The notes under the pieces were generated by a model. It saw only the letters and a program-made list of their open reading frames with translations, was not told the origin of the DNA and ran no database searches. A stretch of DNA of 64,000 nt from positions 124,001 to 188,000 of the forward strand of contig NZ_LOCQ01000057.1 in assembly GCF_001677885.1 (NCBI RefSeq), written 5' to 3'. Both the position numbers and the translations under genes were made by a program. Shown piece by piece: positions 9,196 to 17,794 of this stretch. Source of the DNA: Janthinobacterium psychrotolerans. Its GTDB lineage: Bacteria > Pseudomonadota > Gammaproteobacteria > Burkholderiales > Burkholderiaceae_D. Positions within the stretch are counted from its first letter, which is position 1; the number at the start of each line of letters is the position of its first letter.

Positions 9196-9789
9196 ATGAA
9201 CGCGCCTGATTCCCTCCCCCTTGCCGATGACCCCGACCAACCACGGCCGCAATCGCTGTCCGACCTGTTTTTCTCGTTTACCTGGCTGGCCCTGCAAGGC
9301 TTTGGCGGCGTGCTGGCCGTGATCCAGCGCGAAATGGTCGAGCGCAAGCGCTGGCTGACGCCGGAACAGTTCCTGGAAGACTGGGCGGTGGCGCAGATCA
9401 TGCCCGGCCCGAACGTGGTCAACCTGTCGCTGATGGTGGGCGGCCGCCATTTCGGCCTGCCCGGCGCGCTGGCGGCGCTGTCCGGCATGCTGGCCGTGCC
9501 GCTGCTGATCGTGCTGCTGCTGGGCGTGCTGTACACCGGCCTGGGCGACCATCCTGAAATGGCCGGTGCGCTGCGCGGCATGGCGGCCGTGTCGGCCGGC
9601 ATGATCGCCGCCACCGGCATCAAGCTGGCCGCCGCGCTGGCCAAACATCCGCTGCCCTTGTGGCTGACCTTGCCCCTGGTGGTGCTGGGCGTGCTGGCCG
9701 TGGCCGTGCTGCGCCTGCCGCTGGTCTACGTGCTGCTGGTGCTGGGCGGCCTGGGCTGCACCCTGACCTACCGAAAACTGTCGCCATGA
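9196..9789 (+). CDS. Chromate transporter, N-terminal-type half (CHR family)
   Basis: 197-aa membrane protein equal to one CHR domain. Family motifs are LQGFGGVLAVIQREMVERKRWL (about 37-58, given as a span) and AQIMPGPNVVNLSLM. About five hydrophobic segments follow. Short-chain CHR proteins function as pairs of two oppositely oriented halves that export chromate and possibly other oxyanions. It overlaps the second half by the ATGA pattern at 9786-9789, so both are translated together. Confidence 0.85.
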   Translation: MNAPDSLPLADDPDQPRPQSLSDLFFSFTWLALQGFGGVLAVIQREMVERKRWLTPEQFLEDWAVAQIMPGPNVVNLSLMVGGRHFGLPGALAALSGMLAVPLLIVLLLGVLYTGLGDHPEMAGALRGMAAVSAGMIAATGIKLAAALAKHPLPLWLTLPLVVLGVLAVAVLRLPLVYVLLVLGGLGCTLTYRKLSP

Positions 9790-10370
9790 ACCCGCCCTTG
9801 CAACTGGTGCTGAGCACCTCGGACTGGCTCAGCCTGTTCGGCCACTACCTGATGCTGTCATTGATGTCGGTCGGCGGCGCCATTTCCACCACCGCCGAAA
9901 TGCACCGCTACCTGGTGGAACAGAACGGCTGGCTGACGCAGGCGCAGTTCAACGAATCGATCGCCATCGCCCAGGCCGCACCGGGTCCCAATGTGCTGTT
10001 CGTCGCGCTGATGGGCTGGAACGTGGGCATGAACGCCGGCAGCACCGCCGCCGCCTGCCTGGGCGTGCTGATCACCATGGTCGGCATCATGCTGCCCAGC
10101 ACCACCCTCACCTATATGGCCGCCAGCTGGGGCCACCGCAACCGCCATCTGCGCGGCGTGCGCGCCTTCAAGCAGGGCATGGCGCCCATCGTGGTCGCCC
10201 TGTTGATCTCGACCGGCATGATACTCGGCGGCGCCAACCACAACCTGGCCACCGACTGGCCGATCTGGACCCTGTCGGTGGTGGCCGGCCTGATTATCTG
10301 GCGCACGAAAATCCACCTGCTGTGGCTGCTGGCGGCGGGCGCCGTGCTGGGCTGGTTTCAGGTGGTGTGA
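9786..10370 (+). CDS. Chromate transporter, second half (CHR family)
   Basis: 194-aa membrane protein, partner of the preceding gene. The start ATG overlaps the preceding stop (ATGA). Domain motifs repeat those of the first half: MSVGGAISTTAEMHRYLVE, NGWLTQAQFNESIAIAQ and APGPNVLFVALMGWNVG. It ends 1 bp from the convergent urtE stop codon. Physiological substrate was not tested by sequence; chromate or sulfate-like anions are plausible for the family. Confidence 0.85.
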   Translation: MNPPLQLVLSTSDWLSLFGHYLMLSLMSVGGAISTTAEMHRYLVEQNGWLTQAQFNESIAIAQAAPGPNVLFVALMGWNVGMNAGSTAAACLGVLITMVGIMLPSTTLTYMAASWGHRNRHLRGVRAFKQGMAPIVVALLISTGMILGGANHNLATDWPIWTLSVVAGLIIWRTKIHLLWLLAAGAVLGWFQVV

Positions 10371-10371
10371 A

Positions 10372-11070
10372 TCACACGGCCAAATGCCGTTTGACATCCT
10401 CGCCATCCATCAATTGCGCCGCGCCGCTGGCCACCACGCTGCCGCGTGACAGCACGATGAACTGGTCGGCCAGTTCGCGCGCAAAATCGAAATACTGTTC
10501 GCACAGCACGATAGCGATATCGCCGCGCTGCTTGAGCAGGCGGATCACGCGGCCGATATCCTTGATCACCGACGGCTGGATGCCCTCGGTCGGCTCGTCG
10601 AAGATGATCAGTTCCGGGCTGGCCAGCAGGGCGCGCGCGATCGCCAGTTGCTGCTGCTGGCCGCCGGACAAATCCCCGCCGCGCCGCGCAAGCATTTCTT
10701 TCAAGACCGGAAACAGGTCGTAGACCATGTCGTCGATGCGCGAGGCCTGGCGGCCGCTTTTGACGGCCATGCCCATCAGCAGGTTTTCCTCGACCGTCAG
10801 GCGGGCGAAAATGTCGCGCCCCTGCGGCACATAGGCGATGCCCAGTCTGGCGCGCGCATGCGGCGACAATTTGGTGATGTCGCGGCCGTTGAACACCACC
10901 TTGCCCTGGGCCACCGGCAGCACGCCCATCAGGCATTTGAGCAAGGTGGTCTTGCCGACGCCATTGCGGCCCAGCAGGGCCAGGCATTCGCCTTTTTTCG
11001 CCGTCAGGGACACGCCGCGCAAGGTGTGCGAGGAGCCATAGTATTGGTTCAGTTGCGTCACTTCCAGCAT
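10372..11070 (-). CDS. urtE: Urea ABC transporter ATPase UrtE
   Basis: 232-aa ABC ATPase, LivF-like, last gene of the urt operon. Walker A GRNGVGKTT (about 35-43), Q-loop YVPQGRDIF, signature LSGGQQQQLAIARAL and Walker B LIIFDEPTEGIQPSV, all close to the UrtE consensus. Start ATG 11070 (MLEVTQLNQYYG) was chosen since upstream residues are antisense-like filler. It would energise urea uptake with UrtD. One base separates it from urtD. Confidence 0.93.
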   Translation of the reverse strand: MLEVTQLNQYYGSSHTLRGVSLTAKKGECLALLGRNGVGKTTLLKCLMGVLPVAQGKVVFNGRDITKLSPHARARLGIAYVPQGRDIFARLTVEENLLMGMAVKSGRQASRIDDMVYDLFPVLKEMLARRGGDLSGGQQQQLAIARALLASPELIIFDEPTEGIQPSVIKDIGRVIRLLKQRGDIAIVLCEQYFDFARELADQFIVLSRGSVVASGAAQLMDGEDVKRHLAV

Positions 11071-11071
11071 G

Positions 11072-11902
11072 TTATCTTCCCAGGTAGACTTCGATGACGC
11101 GTTCGTCGGCTTGCACTTCGTCCATGCGGCCCTGCGCCAGCACCGCGCCTTCATGCAGCACGGTGACGATGCCCTGCTGCGCGATTTCCGTGACAAAACC
11201 CATGTCATGCTCGACCACCATGATGGAATGCTTGCCGCGCAGTTCATTCAGCAGCTCTGCCGTGCGCGCCGTTTCCGCGTCCGACATGCCGGCCACCGGT
11301 TCGTCGAGCAAGATCAATTGCGGCTCCTGCATCAGCAGCATGCCGATTTCCAGCCACTGCTTCTGCCCGTGCGACAGCAAGCCGGCCAGCCGCGCCTCCT
11401 GGCCGTGCAGGCGGATCAGGCGCAAAATCGCTTCGATCCTGCCTTCCTGTTCCGCGTTCAGGCGCGCGAACAGGGTGGGCGCCACCCGCTTGTTCATCTT
11501 CATCGCCAGTTCCAGGTTGTCGAACACCGTATGCTGTTCGAACACGGTGGGACGCTGGAACTTGCGGCCGATGCCGGCGTGGGCGATCGCATATTCGGTC
11601 ATGGTCGACAAATCCATGGTCTGGCCGAACCAGGCCGTGCCGGAGGTGGGCCGTGTCTTGCCGGTGATTACATCCATCATGGTGGTCTTGCCGGCGCCAT
11701 TCGGGCCGATAATGCAGCGCAACTCGCCGACCGAAATATCAAGGCTCAGCTTGTTGATGGCCTTGAAGCCGTCAAACGATACCGTGATGTCTTCCAGATA
11801 CAGAATCGCGCCATGCGTGGTGTCGACGCCCTCGCCCTTGACCCTGGCATAGGACGAGCCAGCTTCGCCACCGGCCATGCCAGGTACCATGCGGATACTC
11901 AT
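11072..11902 (-). CDS. urtD: Urea ABC transporter ATPase UrtD
   Basis: 276-aa ABC ATPase, LivG-like. Walker A GPNGAGKTTMMDVITG, GRKFQRPTVFE at the Q-loop region, signature LSHGQKQWLEIGMLLM and Walker B LILLDEPVAGMSD are diagnostic for UrtD. The N-terminus carries about 35 residues before the first strand (YLEDITVSFDGFKAIN). The start codon overlaps the urtC stop, implying translational coupling. Confidence 0.94.
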   Translation of the reverse strand: MSIRMVPGMAGGEAGSSYARVKGEGVDTTHGAILYLEDITVSFDGFKAINKLSLDISVGELRCIIGPNGAGKTTMMDVITGKTRPTSGTAWFGQTMDLSTMTEYAIAHAGIGRKFQRPTVFEQHTVFDNLELAMKMNKRVAPTLFARLNAEQEGRIEAILRLIRLHGQEARLAGLLSHGQKQWLEIGMLLMQEPQLILLDEPVAGMSDAETARTAELLNELRGKHSIMVVEHDMGFVTEIAQQGIVTVLHEGAVLAQGRMDEVQADERVIEVYLGR

Positions 11903-13020
11903 GCGGCCTCCTCTGCCACGACGGCGGTTTTCCTGCGTTTCAGTTTGGCCAGCACGCCGAGCATGCCTTGCTGCATGAACAGGGTGACGACGATAAACAG
12001 CAGGCCCAGCGCGAACAGCCACAGTTCCGGCAAGGCGGCCGTAAACCAGCTTTTCAGGCCGTTGACGGTAAACGCGCCCAGGATGGGGCCGATCAAGGTG
12101 CCGCGCCCGCCGACGGCCACCCACACCACCATTTCGATGGAATTGGCGGGCGACATTTCGGACGGGTTGATGATGCCCACCTGCGGCACATACAGGGCGC
12201 CGGCAATGCCGCACAGCACCGCCGACAGGGTCCAGACAAACAGCTTGAACCACAGCGGGTTGTAGCCCAGGAACATCAGCCGCGCTTCGCCGTCGCGCAC
12301 GCCCTGCAGCACACGCCCCAGTTTCGAGCTGACGATGGCGCGCGCGCCGACCAGCGCGCTGACCAGGAACGCCAGCGTCAAGAGGAACAGCACGGCCTTG
12401 GTGGCGGGCGCCGTGACGCTGTAGCCGAGGATGCTCTTGAAGTCGGTAAAGCCGTTGTTGCCGCCAAAGCCGGTGTCGTTGCGGAAAAACAGCAGCATGA
12501 AGGCATACGTCATCGCCTGCGTGATGATGGAAAAATACACGCCCTTGATGCGCGAGCGAAACGCAAAGTAGCCGAACACGAAGGCCAGCACACCGGGCAC
12601 CAGCACCACCAGCGCCATGCAGTACCAGAAGTGTTCGGTGAAGGCCCAGTACCAGGGATAGGTCTTCCAGTCGAGGAACACCATAAAGTCGGGCAAGGCG
12701 CTTTGATACTGGCCCTCGGCGCCGATGGCCCGCATCAGATACATGCCGTGCGCATACGCGCCCAGCGCGAAGAACACGCCGTGGCCCAGCGACAGAATGC
12801 CGGTATAGCCCCAGACCAGGTCGAGCGCCAGCGCGGCCAGCGCATAGCACATGAACTTGCCGACCAGGCCGACCGTATAGGCCGACACATGCAGCCGATG
12901 GCCTTCGGCAAAGGCCAGGTTAAAAATCGGCAGCAAGGCCGCCACGATGGTGAAGGCGGCGATCGCCGCCCAGACAGGCCGCGAAAACAGGCCCTGCTTG
13001 ACGCGTAAAGAGGTAATCAT
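11899..13020 (-). CDS. urtC: Urea ABC transporter permease UrtC
   Basis: 373-aa inner-membrane permease of the LivM type. Family landmarks: DLVWGYTGILSLGHGVFFALGAYA after the second helix, YFSIITQAMTYAF, and the conserved loop GNNGFTDFKSILG. Around ten hydrophobic segments. Overlaps urtB by 4 bp upstream and urtD downstream, so the five genes form one operon. Forms the channel with UrtB. Confidence 0.94.
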   Translation of the reverse strand: MITSLRVKQGLFSRPVWAAIAAFTIVAALLPIFNLAFAEGHRLHVSAYTVGLVGKFMCYALAALALDLVWGYTGILSLGHGVFFALGAYAHGMYLMRAIGAEGQYQSALPDFMVFLDWKTYPWYWAFTEHFWYCMALVVLVPGVLAFVFGYFAFRSRIKGVYFSIITQAMTYAFMLLFFRNDTGFGGNNGFTDFKSILGYSVTAPATKAVLFLLTLAFLVSALVGARAIVSSKLGRVLQGVRDGEARLMFLGYNPLWFKLFVWTLSAVLCGIAGALYVPQVGIINPSEMSPANSIEMVVWVAVGGRGTLIGPILGAFTVNGLKSWFTAALPELWLFALGLLFIVVTLFMQQGMLGVLAKLKRRKTAVVAEEAA

Positions 13021-14630
13021 TCGACGCTGCGTCCCTTCATGGCAAACAGGCCCTGCGGCCGGCGCTGGATAAAGATAATGATGAACACCAGGATGGCGAT
13101 CTTGGCCAGCACCGCGCCCGCCACCGGTTCCAGGAATTTGTTGACTTCACCCAGGCCCAGGGCCGCGATCACGGTGCCGGCCAGTTGGCCCACGCCGCCC
13201 AGCACCACCACCATGAAGGAGTCGACGATATAGCTTTGGCCCAGGTCCGGTCCCACGTTGCCCAGCTGCGACAGCGCCACGCCGCCCAGGCCGGCGATGC
13301 CGGAACCGAGGCCGAAGGTCAGCATGTCGACCTTGCCGGTGGCCACGCCCACGCAATCGGCCATGCGGCGGTTTTGCGTGACGGCGCGCACGAACAGGCC
13401 GAGCCGGGTTTTATTGAGGATCAGCCACACCGCCACCACCACCAGCATGGCAAACGCGATGATGGCGATGCGGTTGTACGGCAGCACCAGGGAACCGAGC
13501 ACCGTCACGCCGCCCGACATCCAGGCCGGATTGGCCACTTCCACGTTCTGCGCGCCGAAGATGGTGCGGACAAGCTGCATCAGGATCAGGCTGATGCCCC
13601 AGGTGGCCAGCAGGGTTTCCAATGGCCGCCCGTACAGCCAGCGGATCACCGTGCGTTCCAGCACCACGCCGACCATGCCGGCAACAAAGAACGCGGCCGG
13701 CAGCGCCGCCAGCAGATACCAGTCCTGCATGCCCGGCAGGTAGCTGCGGAAGAACAGCTGGCAAAGATAGGTGGTGTAGGCGCCTATCATCAGCAGCTCG
13801 CCGTGCGCCATATTGATAATGCCCATCAGGCCAAACGTGATGGCCAGGCCCAGCGCGGCCAGCAGCAGCACGCTGCCCAGCGACAGGCCGTAAAAGATAT
13901 TGCCGACGAATTCGGTGCGCTGCACCCGTCCGCGGATTTGGGCGATGGTATCGACGGCGGCGATGCGCACCGCGTCATCGGGCTCGCCGGGCTTGCCGTC
14001 CGGCCCTTTGTCGAGCATCGCCTGCAAGGGCGCGATCAGGCGCGCGTCGCTGCTGACGGCCAGGTCCCGCACCGCCTGCTTGCGCGTGGCCGCGTCCGGC
14101 GCATGCAGGTTGGCGCTGGCGATCAGCACCTGCAGCATCTGTTTGATTTCGGTATCGGTTTCCTGCGCCAGCGCCTTGCGGATCAGCGCAAGCTGCGCCG
14201 GGCTGACGGCTTTTTGCAGTTCACGCGCTGCGGCAAGCCGTGTTTCGCGCTGTGGCGCCAGCAGTTTCAGGCCAGACAAGGCGCCCTCCACCACGCCGCG
14301 CAGGCGGTTATTGACCATCACGCCATCGATGCCGTCCGGCGCCGGCCCGCTCTTGCCGGTGGCCGGATCATACGCTTGCGCGCCGTCGCCGTCGACGATC
14401 AGCACCTGGCCGCCGGGCGTGGCATACAGGGTGTCGGCCTGCAGCGCCTGCAGCACGCGGGCCGCCTCGGGCGTGGCCAGCGCGGCGATCTGGCCGACGG
14501 CCGCGACGCGCGCTTCGGGGTTGTCGCCGGACAGCGGTTGCAATAGCGTGGGGTCGATGGCGGCCTGGGCCAGCGAGGAGAACAGCAGGCAGGCGAGGGC
14601 CAGCAGTTTGGGAAGGAGCTGCATGCGCAT
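13017..14630 (-). CDS. urtB: Urea ABC transporter permease UrtB
   Basis: 537-aa LivH-type permease. Residues 1-23 are a signal-like segment; about 24-225 form a soluble, helix-rich N-terminal extension (LQPLSGDNPEARVAAV, RELQKAVSPAQLALIRKAL), which is usual for UrtB and explains the length compared with about 300 aa LivH. The membrane part starts near residue 240 (FYGLSLGSVLLLAALGLAI) with the signature MGIINMAHGELLMIGAYTTY. Separated from urtA by 85 bp containing a strong hairpin. Confidence 0.93.
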   Translation of the reverse strand: MRMQLLPKLLALACLLFSSLAQAAIDPTLLQPLSGDNPEARVAAVGQIAALATPEAARVLQALQADTLYATPGGQVLIVDGDGAQAYDPATGKSGPAPDGIDGVMVNNRLRGVVEGALSGLKLLAPQRETRLAAARELQKAVSPAQLALIRKALAQETDTEIKQMLQVLIASANLHAPDAATRKQAVRDLAVSSDARLIAPLQAMLDKGPDGKPGEPDDAVRIAAVDTIAQIRGRVQRTEFVGNIFYGLSLGSVLLLAALGLAITFGLMGIINMAHGELLMIGAYTTYLCQLFFRSYLPGMQDWYLLAALPAAFFVAGMVGVVLERTVIRWLYGRPLETLLATWGISLILMQLVRTIFGAQNVEVANPAWMSGGVTVLGSLVLPYNRIAIIAFAMLVVVAVWLILNKTRLGLFVRAVTQNRRMADCVGVATGKVDMLTFGLGSGIAGLGGVALSQLGNVGPDLGQSYIVDSFMVVVLGGVGQLAGTVIAALGLGEVNKFLEPVAGAVLAKIAILVFIIIFIQRRPQGLFAMKGRSVE

Positions 14631-14661
14631 GGGTTCCTGGGTGGAAAAGCAACTAAGATCA

Positions 14662-14688
14662 GGGGTCAGACCCGGCGGGTCTGACCCC
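14662..14688. repeat. Perfect 12-bp hairpin between urtA and urtB
   Basis: GGGGTCAGACCC - GGC - GGGTCTGACCCC. There is no U-tract next to it on either strand, so it is not a classical terminator. Position between the binding-protein gene and the rest of the operon suggests a partial transcription stop or an mRNA-stabilising stem, as seen in many ABC operons; a dispersed palindromic repeat is the alternative. Confidence 0.7.
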
Positions 14689-14715
14689 AGCTTTTAAGCT
14701 AGCTCAGAGCGCAAA

Positions 14716-15969
14716 TCACAACTTCTGCTTGCCTTCATTACCCTTGATAAACGGGCTCCACGGCTGCGCGCGGATCGGCTCCTTGGTTTTCCACACCACG
14801 TTGAACTGGCCGTCGGCCTTGATCTCGCCGATCATCACCGGCTTGTGCAGGTGGTGGTTGGTGGCATCCATGGTCAGGGTGAAGCCCGACGGCGCCTTGA
14901 AGCTCTGGCCACCCATGGCGGCGATCACCTTGTCGGTATCGGTCGACTTGGCCTTTTCCACCGCCTGCGCCCACATATGAATGCCGACGTAGGTCGCTTC
15001 CATCGGGTCGTTGGTGACCACCGAGCCCGCGTTCGGCAGCTTCTGCTTGACGGCGTAGGCTTTCCACTTCTTGATGAAGTCGGTATTGACCGGATTCTTG
15101 ACGGACTCGAAATAATTCCATGCCGCCAGGTGGCCCAGCAAAGGCTTGGTGTCGATGCCGCGCAGCTCTTCCTCGCCGACCGAGAAGGCCACCACCGGCA
15201 CGTCGGTCGCTTTCAGGCCGGCATTGCCCAGTTCCTTGTAAAACGGCACGTTCGAGTCGCCATTGATGGTGGAGATGACGGCCGTCTTGCCGCCGGCCGA
15301 GAACTTCTTGATATTGGCGACGATGGTCTGGTAGTCGGCATGGCCGAACGGCGTGTAGACCTCGCTGATATCGCTGTCCTTGACGCCACGGCTTTTCAAA
15401 AAGGCGCGCAGGATCTTGTTGGTGGTGCGCGGATACACATAATCGGTGCCCAGCAGCACGAAGCGCTTGGCCCCGCCACCATCGGCGCTCATCAGGTATT
15501 CGACGGCGGGAATCGCCTGCTGGTTCGGCGCGGCGCCCGTGTAAAACACATTCTTTTCCAGTTCCTCGCCCTCGTACTGCACCGGGTAGAACAGCAGGCT
15601 GTTGAGTTCCTTGAACACCGGCAGCACGGACTTGCGCGACACCGAGGTCCAGCAGCCGAACACCACCGACACCTTGTCCTGCGCCACCAGCTGGCGCGCT
15701 TTTTCCGCGAACAGCGGCCAGTTCGAGGCCGGGTCGACCACCACCGGTTCGAGCTGCTTGCCCAGCACGCCGCCCTTGGCGTTGATCTCGGCGATCGTCA
15801 TCAGCGCCACGTCTTTCAGCGACGTTTCGGAAATGGCCATGGTGCCGGACAGGGAATGCAAAATCCCTACCTTGATGGTGTCGGCGGCAAGCGCCGACTG
15901 CGTGTAGGCCGAGGCAAGCAAGGCCATTGCGCCTGCTGCTGCCGCTTTCAAGATGATGCGTCGTGACAT
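14716..15969 (-). CDS. urtA: Urea ABC transporter substrate-binding protein UrtA
   Basis: 417-aa periplasmic urea-binding protein. The start at 15969 follows CAGGAG. The signal peptide has a twin-arginine-like motif SRRIILK and ends near SALA (about residue 28), so Tat export is possible. Mature protein shows IKVGILHSLSGTMAISE, GCWTSVSRKSVLPVFKE, YPVQYEGEE and NKILRAFLKSRGV, which are typical of UrtA and separate it from branched amino-acid binders. First gene of the urt operon; preceded by a candidate sigma-54 promoter. Confidence 0.95.
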   Translation of the reverse strand: MSRRIILKAAAAGAMALLASAYTQSALAADTIKVGILHSLSGTMAISETSLKDVALMTIAEINAKGGVLGKQLEPVVVDPASNWPLFAEKARQLVAQDKVSVVFGCWTSVSRKSVLPVFKELNSLLFYPVQYEGEELEKNVFYTGAAPNQQAIPAVEYLMSADGGGAKRFVLLGTDYVYPRTTNKILRAFLKSRGVKDSDISEVYTPFGHADYQTIVANIKKFSAGGKTAVISTINGDSNVPFYKELGNAGLKATDVPVVAFSVGEEELRGIDTKPLLGHLAAWNYFESVKNPVNTDFIKKWKAYAVKQKLPNAGSVVTNDPMEATYVGIHMWAQAVEKAKSTDTDKVIAAMGGQSFKAPSGFTLTMDATNHHLHKPVMIGEIKADGQFNVVWKTKEPIRAQPWSPFIKGNEGKQKL

Positions 15970-16020
15970 GTGGACTCCTGAGGGTGATGGATAGTCGAGA
16001 GGGGCATACCATGTTGTTAA

Positions 16021-16036
16021 AGCAGAATGCATGCCA
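16021..16036 (-). promoter_or_regulatory. Candidate sigma-54 promoter of urtA
   Basis: On the minus strand this reads TGGCATGCATTCTGCT, against the consensus TGGCACG-N4-TTGCW: the essential GG and GC are at the exact 10-nt spacing with two mismatches. It lies about 52 bp upstream of the urtA start. Sigma-54/NtrC control is well known for urea uptake genes. I did not find a convincing NtrC site. Confidence 0.5.
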
Positions 16037-16101
16037 GCATCGGTCCGCCTGCCACATGCACAAAGCGCCACTGTTTGGTGCGCCCGTGTTTTTGTTGCAC
16101 G

Positions 16102-16141
16102 AAAAAAAAACCCGGCTGCACAAGGACTGTGCAGCCGGGTT
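16102..16141 (-). terminator. Rho-independent terminator of the DUF4349 gene
   Basis: 14-bp perfect stem (AACCCGGCTGCACA / TGTGCAGCCGGGTT) with a 5-nt loop. On the minus strand the stem is followed by an uninterrupted U-run from the A-tract at 16102-16110. It lies 36 bp after the stop of the DUF4349 gene. Confidence 0.9.
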
Positions 16142-16176
16142 GGCCTGGTGCTGCAGCTTGGTGCTGCGCTGGTGCT

Positions 16177-16995
16177 TTACGTCACGACGCCCTTGCGTGG
16201 TGCGCGCAGCCGGCGCCATCCTTTGCGCAGCAAGGGGAACAGGATGGCAAAGCCCACCAGCCACGGCAGGATGAAGGCCAGCGCCGTAATGGCGTTGGCC
16301 GTGCCTTCTGACAGGTTTTCCGTAAAGTTGCCCAGCGAACGCTTGACGGGCGACCAGAACGAACGCTTGCCCTGCGCGCTGATCGAGACGTTCAGCAAAT
16401 CGGTATCGATGCGCTGCATCAGCAGCGCATTGGCGGCCGTCGCCTCTTCCAGCTCCGTCTGCACGGTGGCCAGCTCTTTCGTGACCTTGATCAAGGCATC
16501 GACATTATTACCGGAGCGCTTTTCCAGTTCCTGCAACTGAGCCTGGTACTGCCTGAGCATTTCCAGGCGCTTGCGGCTGTCCATCACGGGACGGCCCAGG
16601 TCTTCCGCCTTGGTGCCCTGGCTGGTCAGTTCGCCTTCGGCCGCCACCAGCGCGACGAGCTGCTGGATGCCGGCCGGCCTGGCGCGCAGGCTGATGCGCG
16701 CCTGCATGTAGCGGCCGCTGTCAAGGCTGGAATCGAGCAGCATGCAGCCATTGGCCGTATCGGCCTTGCAGGCGGCCACCACTTTTTCATACAGCGGCCG
16801 CACCTGGGCCTCGCCGGTGTCGACGCCGACCGAGTGTTCGTAGGCGAGAAACTCCGCGCCCTTTTCCTTGCCTTGCAGGCGCGCGGCGCTCGATTGGCCG
16901 CCGGCCTCGTTCTTGCTGCCGCAGCCAGCCAGCACCACCAGGGCGATCGTCGCCGCCACCCTGGCCACCTTCGCCAGCTTGATCGAAAATTGCAT
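16177..16995 (-). CDS. DUF4349 lipoprotein
   Basis: 272-aa envelope protein. Start 16995 follows AAAGGAAATC. Signal peptide with lipobox VLAGC (about residues 20-24). The middle is the DUF4349 pattern: YMQARISLRARPAGIQQLVA, a LTSQGTKAEDLGRPVMDS segment and a coiled coil around RLEMLRQYQAQLQELEK. A single membrane helix near the C-terminus (AFILPWLVGFAILFPLLR) precedes a basic tail. The function of the family is not established. It is divergent from the DUF2760-Hsp70 operon and has its own terminator. Confidence 0.82.
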   Translation of the reverse strand: MQFSIKLAKVARVAATIALVVLAGCGSKNEAGGQSSAARLQGKEKGAEFLAYEHSVGVDTGEAQVRPLYEKVVAACKADTANGCMLLDSSLDSGRYMQARISLRARPAGIQQLVALVAAEGELTSQGTKAEDLGRPVMDSRKRLEMLRQYQAQLQELEKRSGNNVDALIKVTKELATVQTELEEATAANALLMQRIDTDLLNVSISAQGKRSFWSPVKRSLGNFTENLSEGTANAITALAFILPWLVGFAILFPLLRKGWRRLRAPRKGVVT

Positions 16996-17224
16996 GATTT
17001 CCTTTTTATTAATATACCGTCGCCGGCATTTTATGGCCAAACCCGTATCATCGCCAACGCGGCAGGCAAGCGGGCAAACCCGCCCGCTTTGGCCCGGCGC
17101 CGCTAACTGGTATCATGCGGGCAAACGCTGGCCGCTCACGCTGCCCCAGCCCCGCAACACACCGCGAAGCGATCCCGCGCCAGTGCGCGGCGCTGACGCC
17201 ATACTATAAGAGAAACCATCGATC

Positions 17225-17794
17225 ATGAACACCGCAAACCATCCGTCGTTCTGGCGCCGTATCCCGCTCGCCTTTGGCGCCTTTTTCAGCACCCTGTCCG
17301 ATGGCGCTTATGCCGCCCGCGTGGAAAAGCTGAACCTGCCCGAAGCCGCCCCGGTCGCCCCGGCTCCCGCACCCGTGCCGCCGCCGGCCGCCGCCCCCGT
17401 GATCCTGAAAGAAGCCACGCCTGACGCCGCCCTGCAACTGCTGGCGCTGCTGCAACGCGAAGCGCGTCTGATCGACTTCACCCAGGAAAACCTGGCCAGC
17501 CATGCCGACGCCGATATCGGCGCGGCCGCCCGCGTGGTGCACGAAGGCTGCGCCAAGGTCATGCGCGAATACTTCAGCATCGAACCGGTGCGTTCGGAAA
17601 ACGAAGGCGCCCGCATCGTGCTGCAGGAAGGCTTTGATCCCGCCAGCGTGCGCCTGACCGGCAATGTGGTCGGTACAGCGCCGTTCAAGGGCACCCTGAG
17701 CCACCGCGGCTGGCGCGCGTCCAGCGTGCGCCTGCCGAAACTGAACGACAAGCATGACGCAGCCATCCTGGCGCCGGCCGAGGTGGAACTGTGA
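17225..17794 (+). CDS. DUF2760 protein
   Basis: 189-aa protein with a DUF2760 C-terminal domain (QLLALLQREARLIDFTQENL, then VHEGCAKVMREYFSIEPV and SHRGWRASSVRLPKLN). The N-terminus has one weak hydrophobic stretch and a Pro/Ala-rich linker (about 40-60). Overlaps the next Hsp70 gene by 4 bp, so it is translationally coupled to the chaperone pair. Function unknown; its fixed position before two Hsp70-type ATPases suggests a cofactor or client-recruiting role, which is inference. Confidence 0.85.
   Translation: MNTANHPSFWRRIPLAFGAFFSTLSDGAYAARVEKLNLPEAAPVAPAPAPVPPPAAAPVILKEATPDAALQLLALLQREARLIDFTQENLASHADADIGAAARVVHEGCAKVMREYFSIEPVRSENEGARIVLQEGFDPASVRLTGNVVGTAPFKGTLSHRGWRASSVRLPKLNDKHDAAILAPAEVEL

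Noticed and set aside
11968..13008. 346-codon plus-strand ORF opposite urtC
   Set aside because: Antisense artefact of high GC; urtC is clear in every motif.
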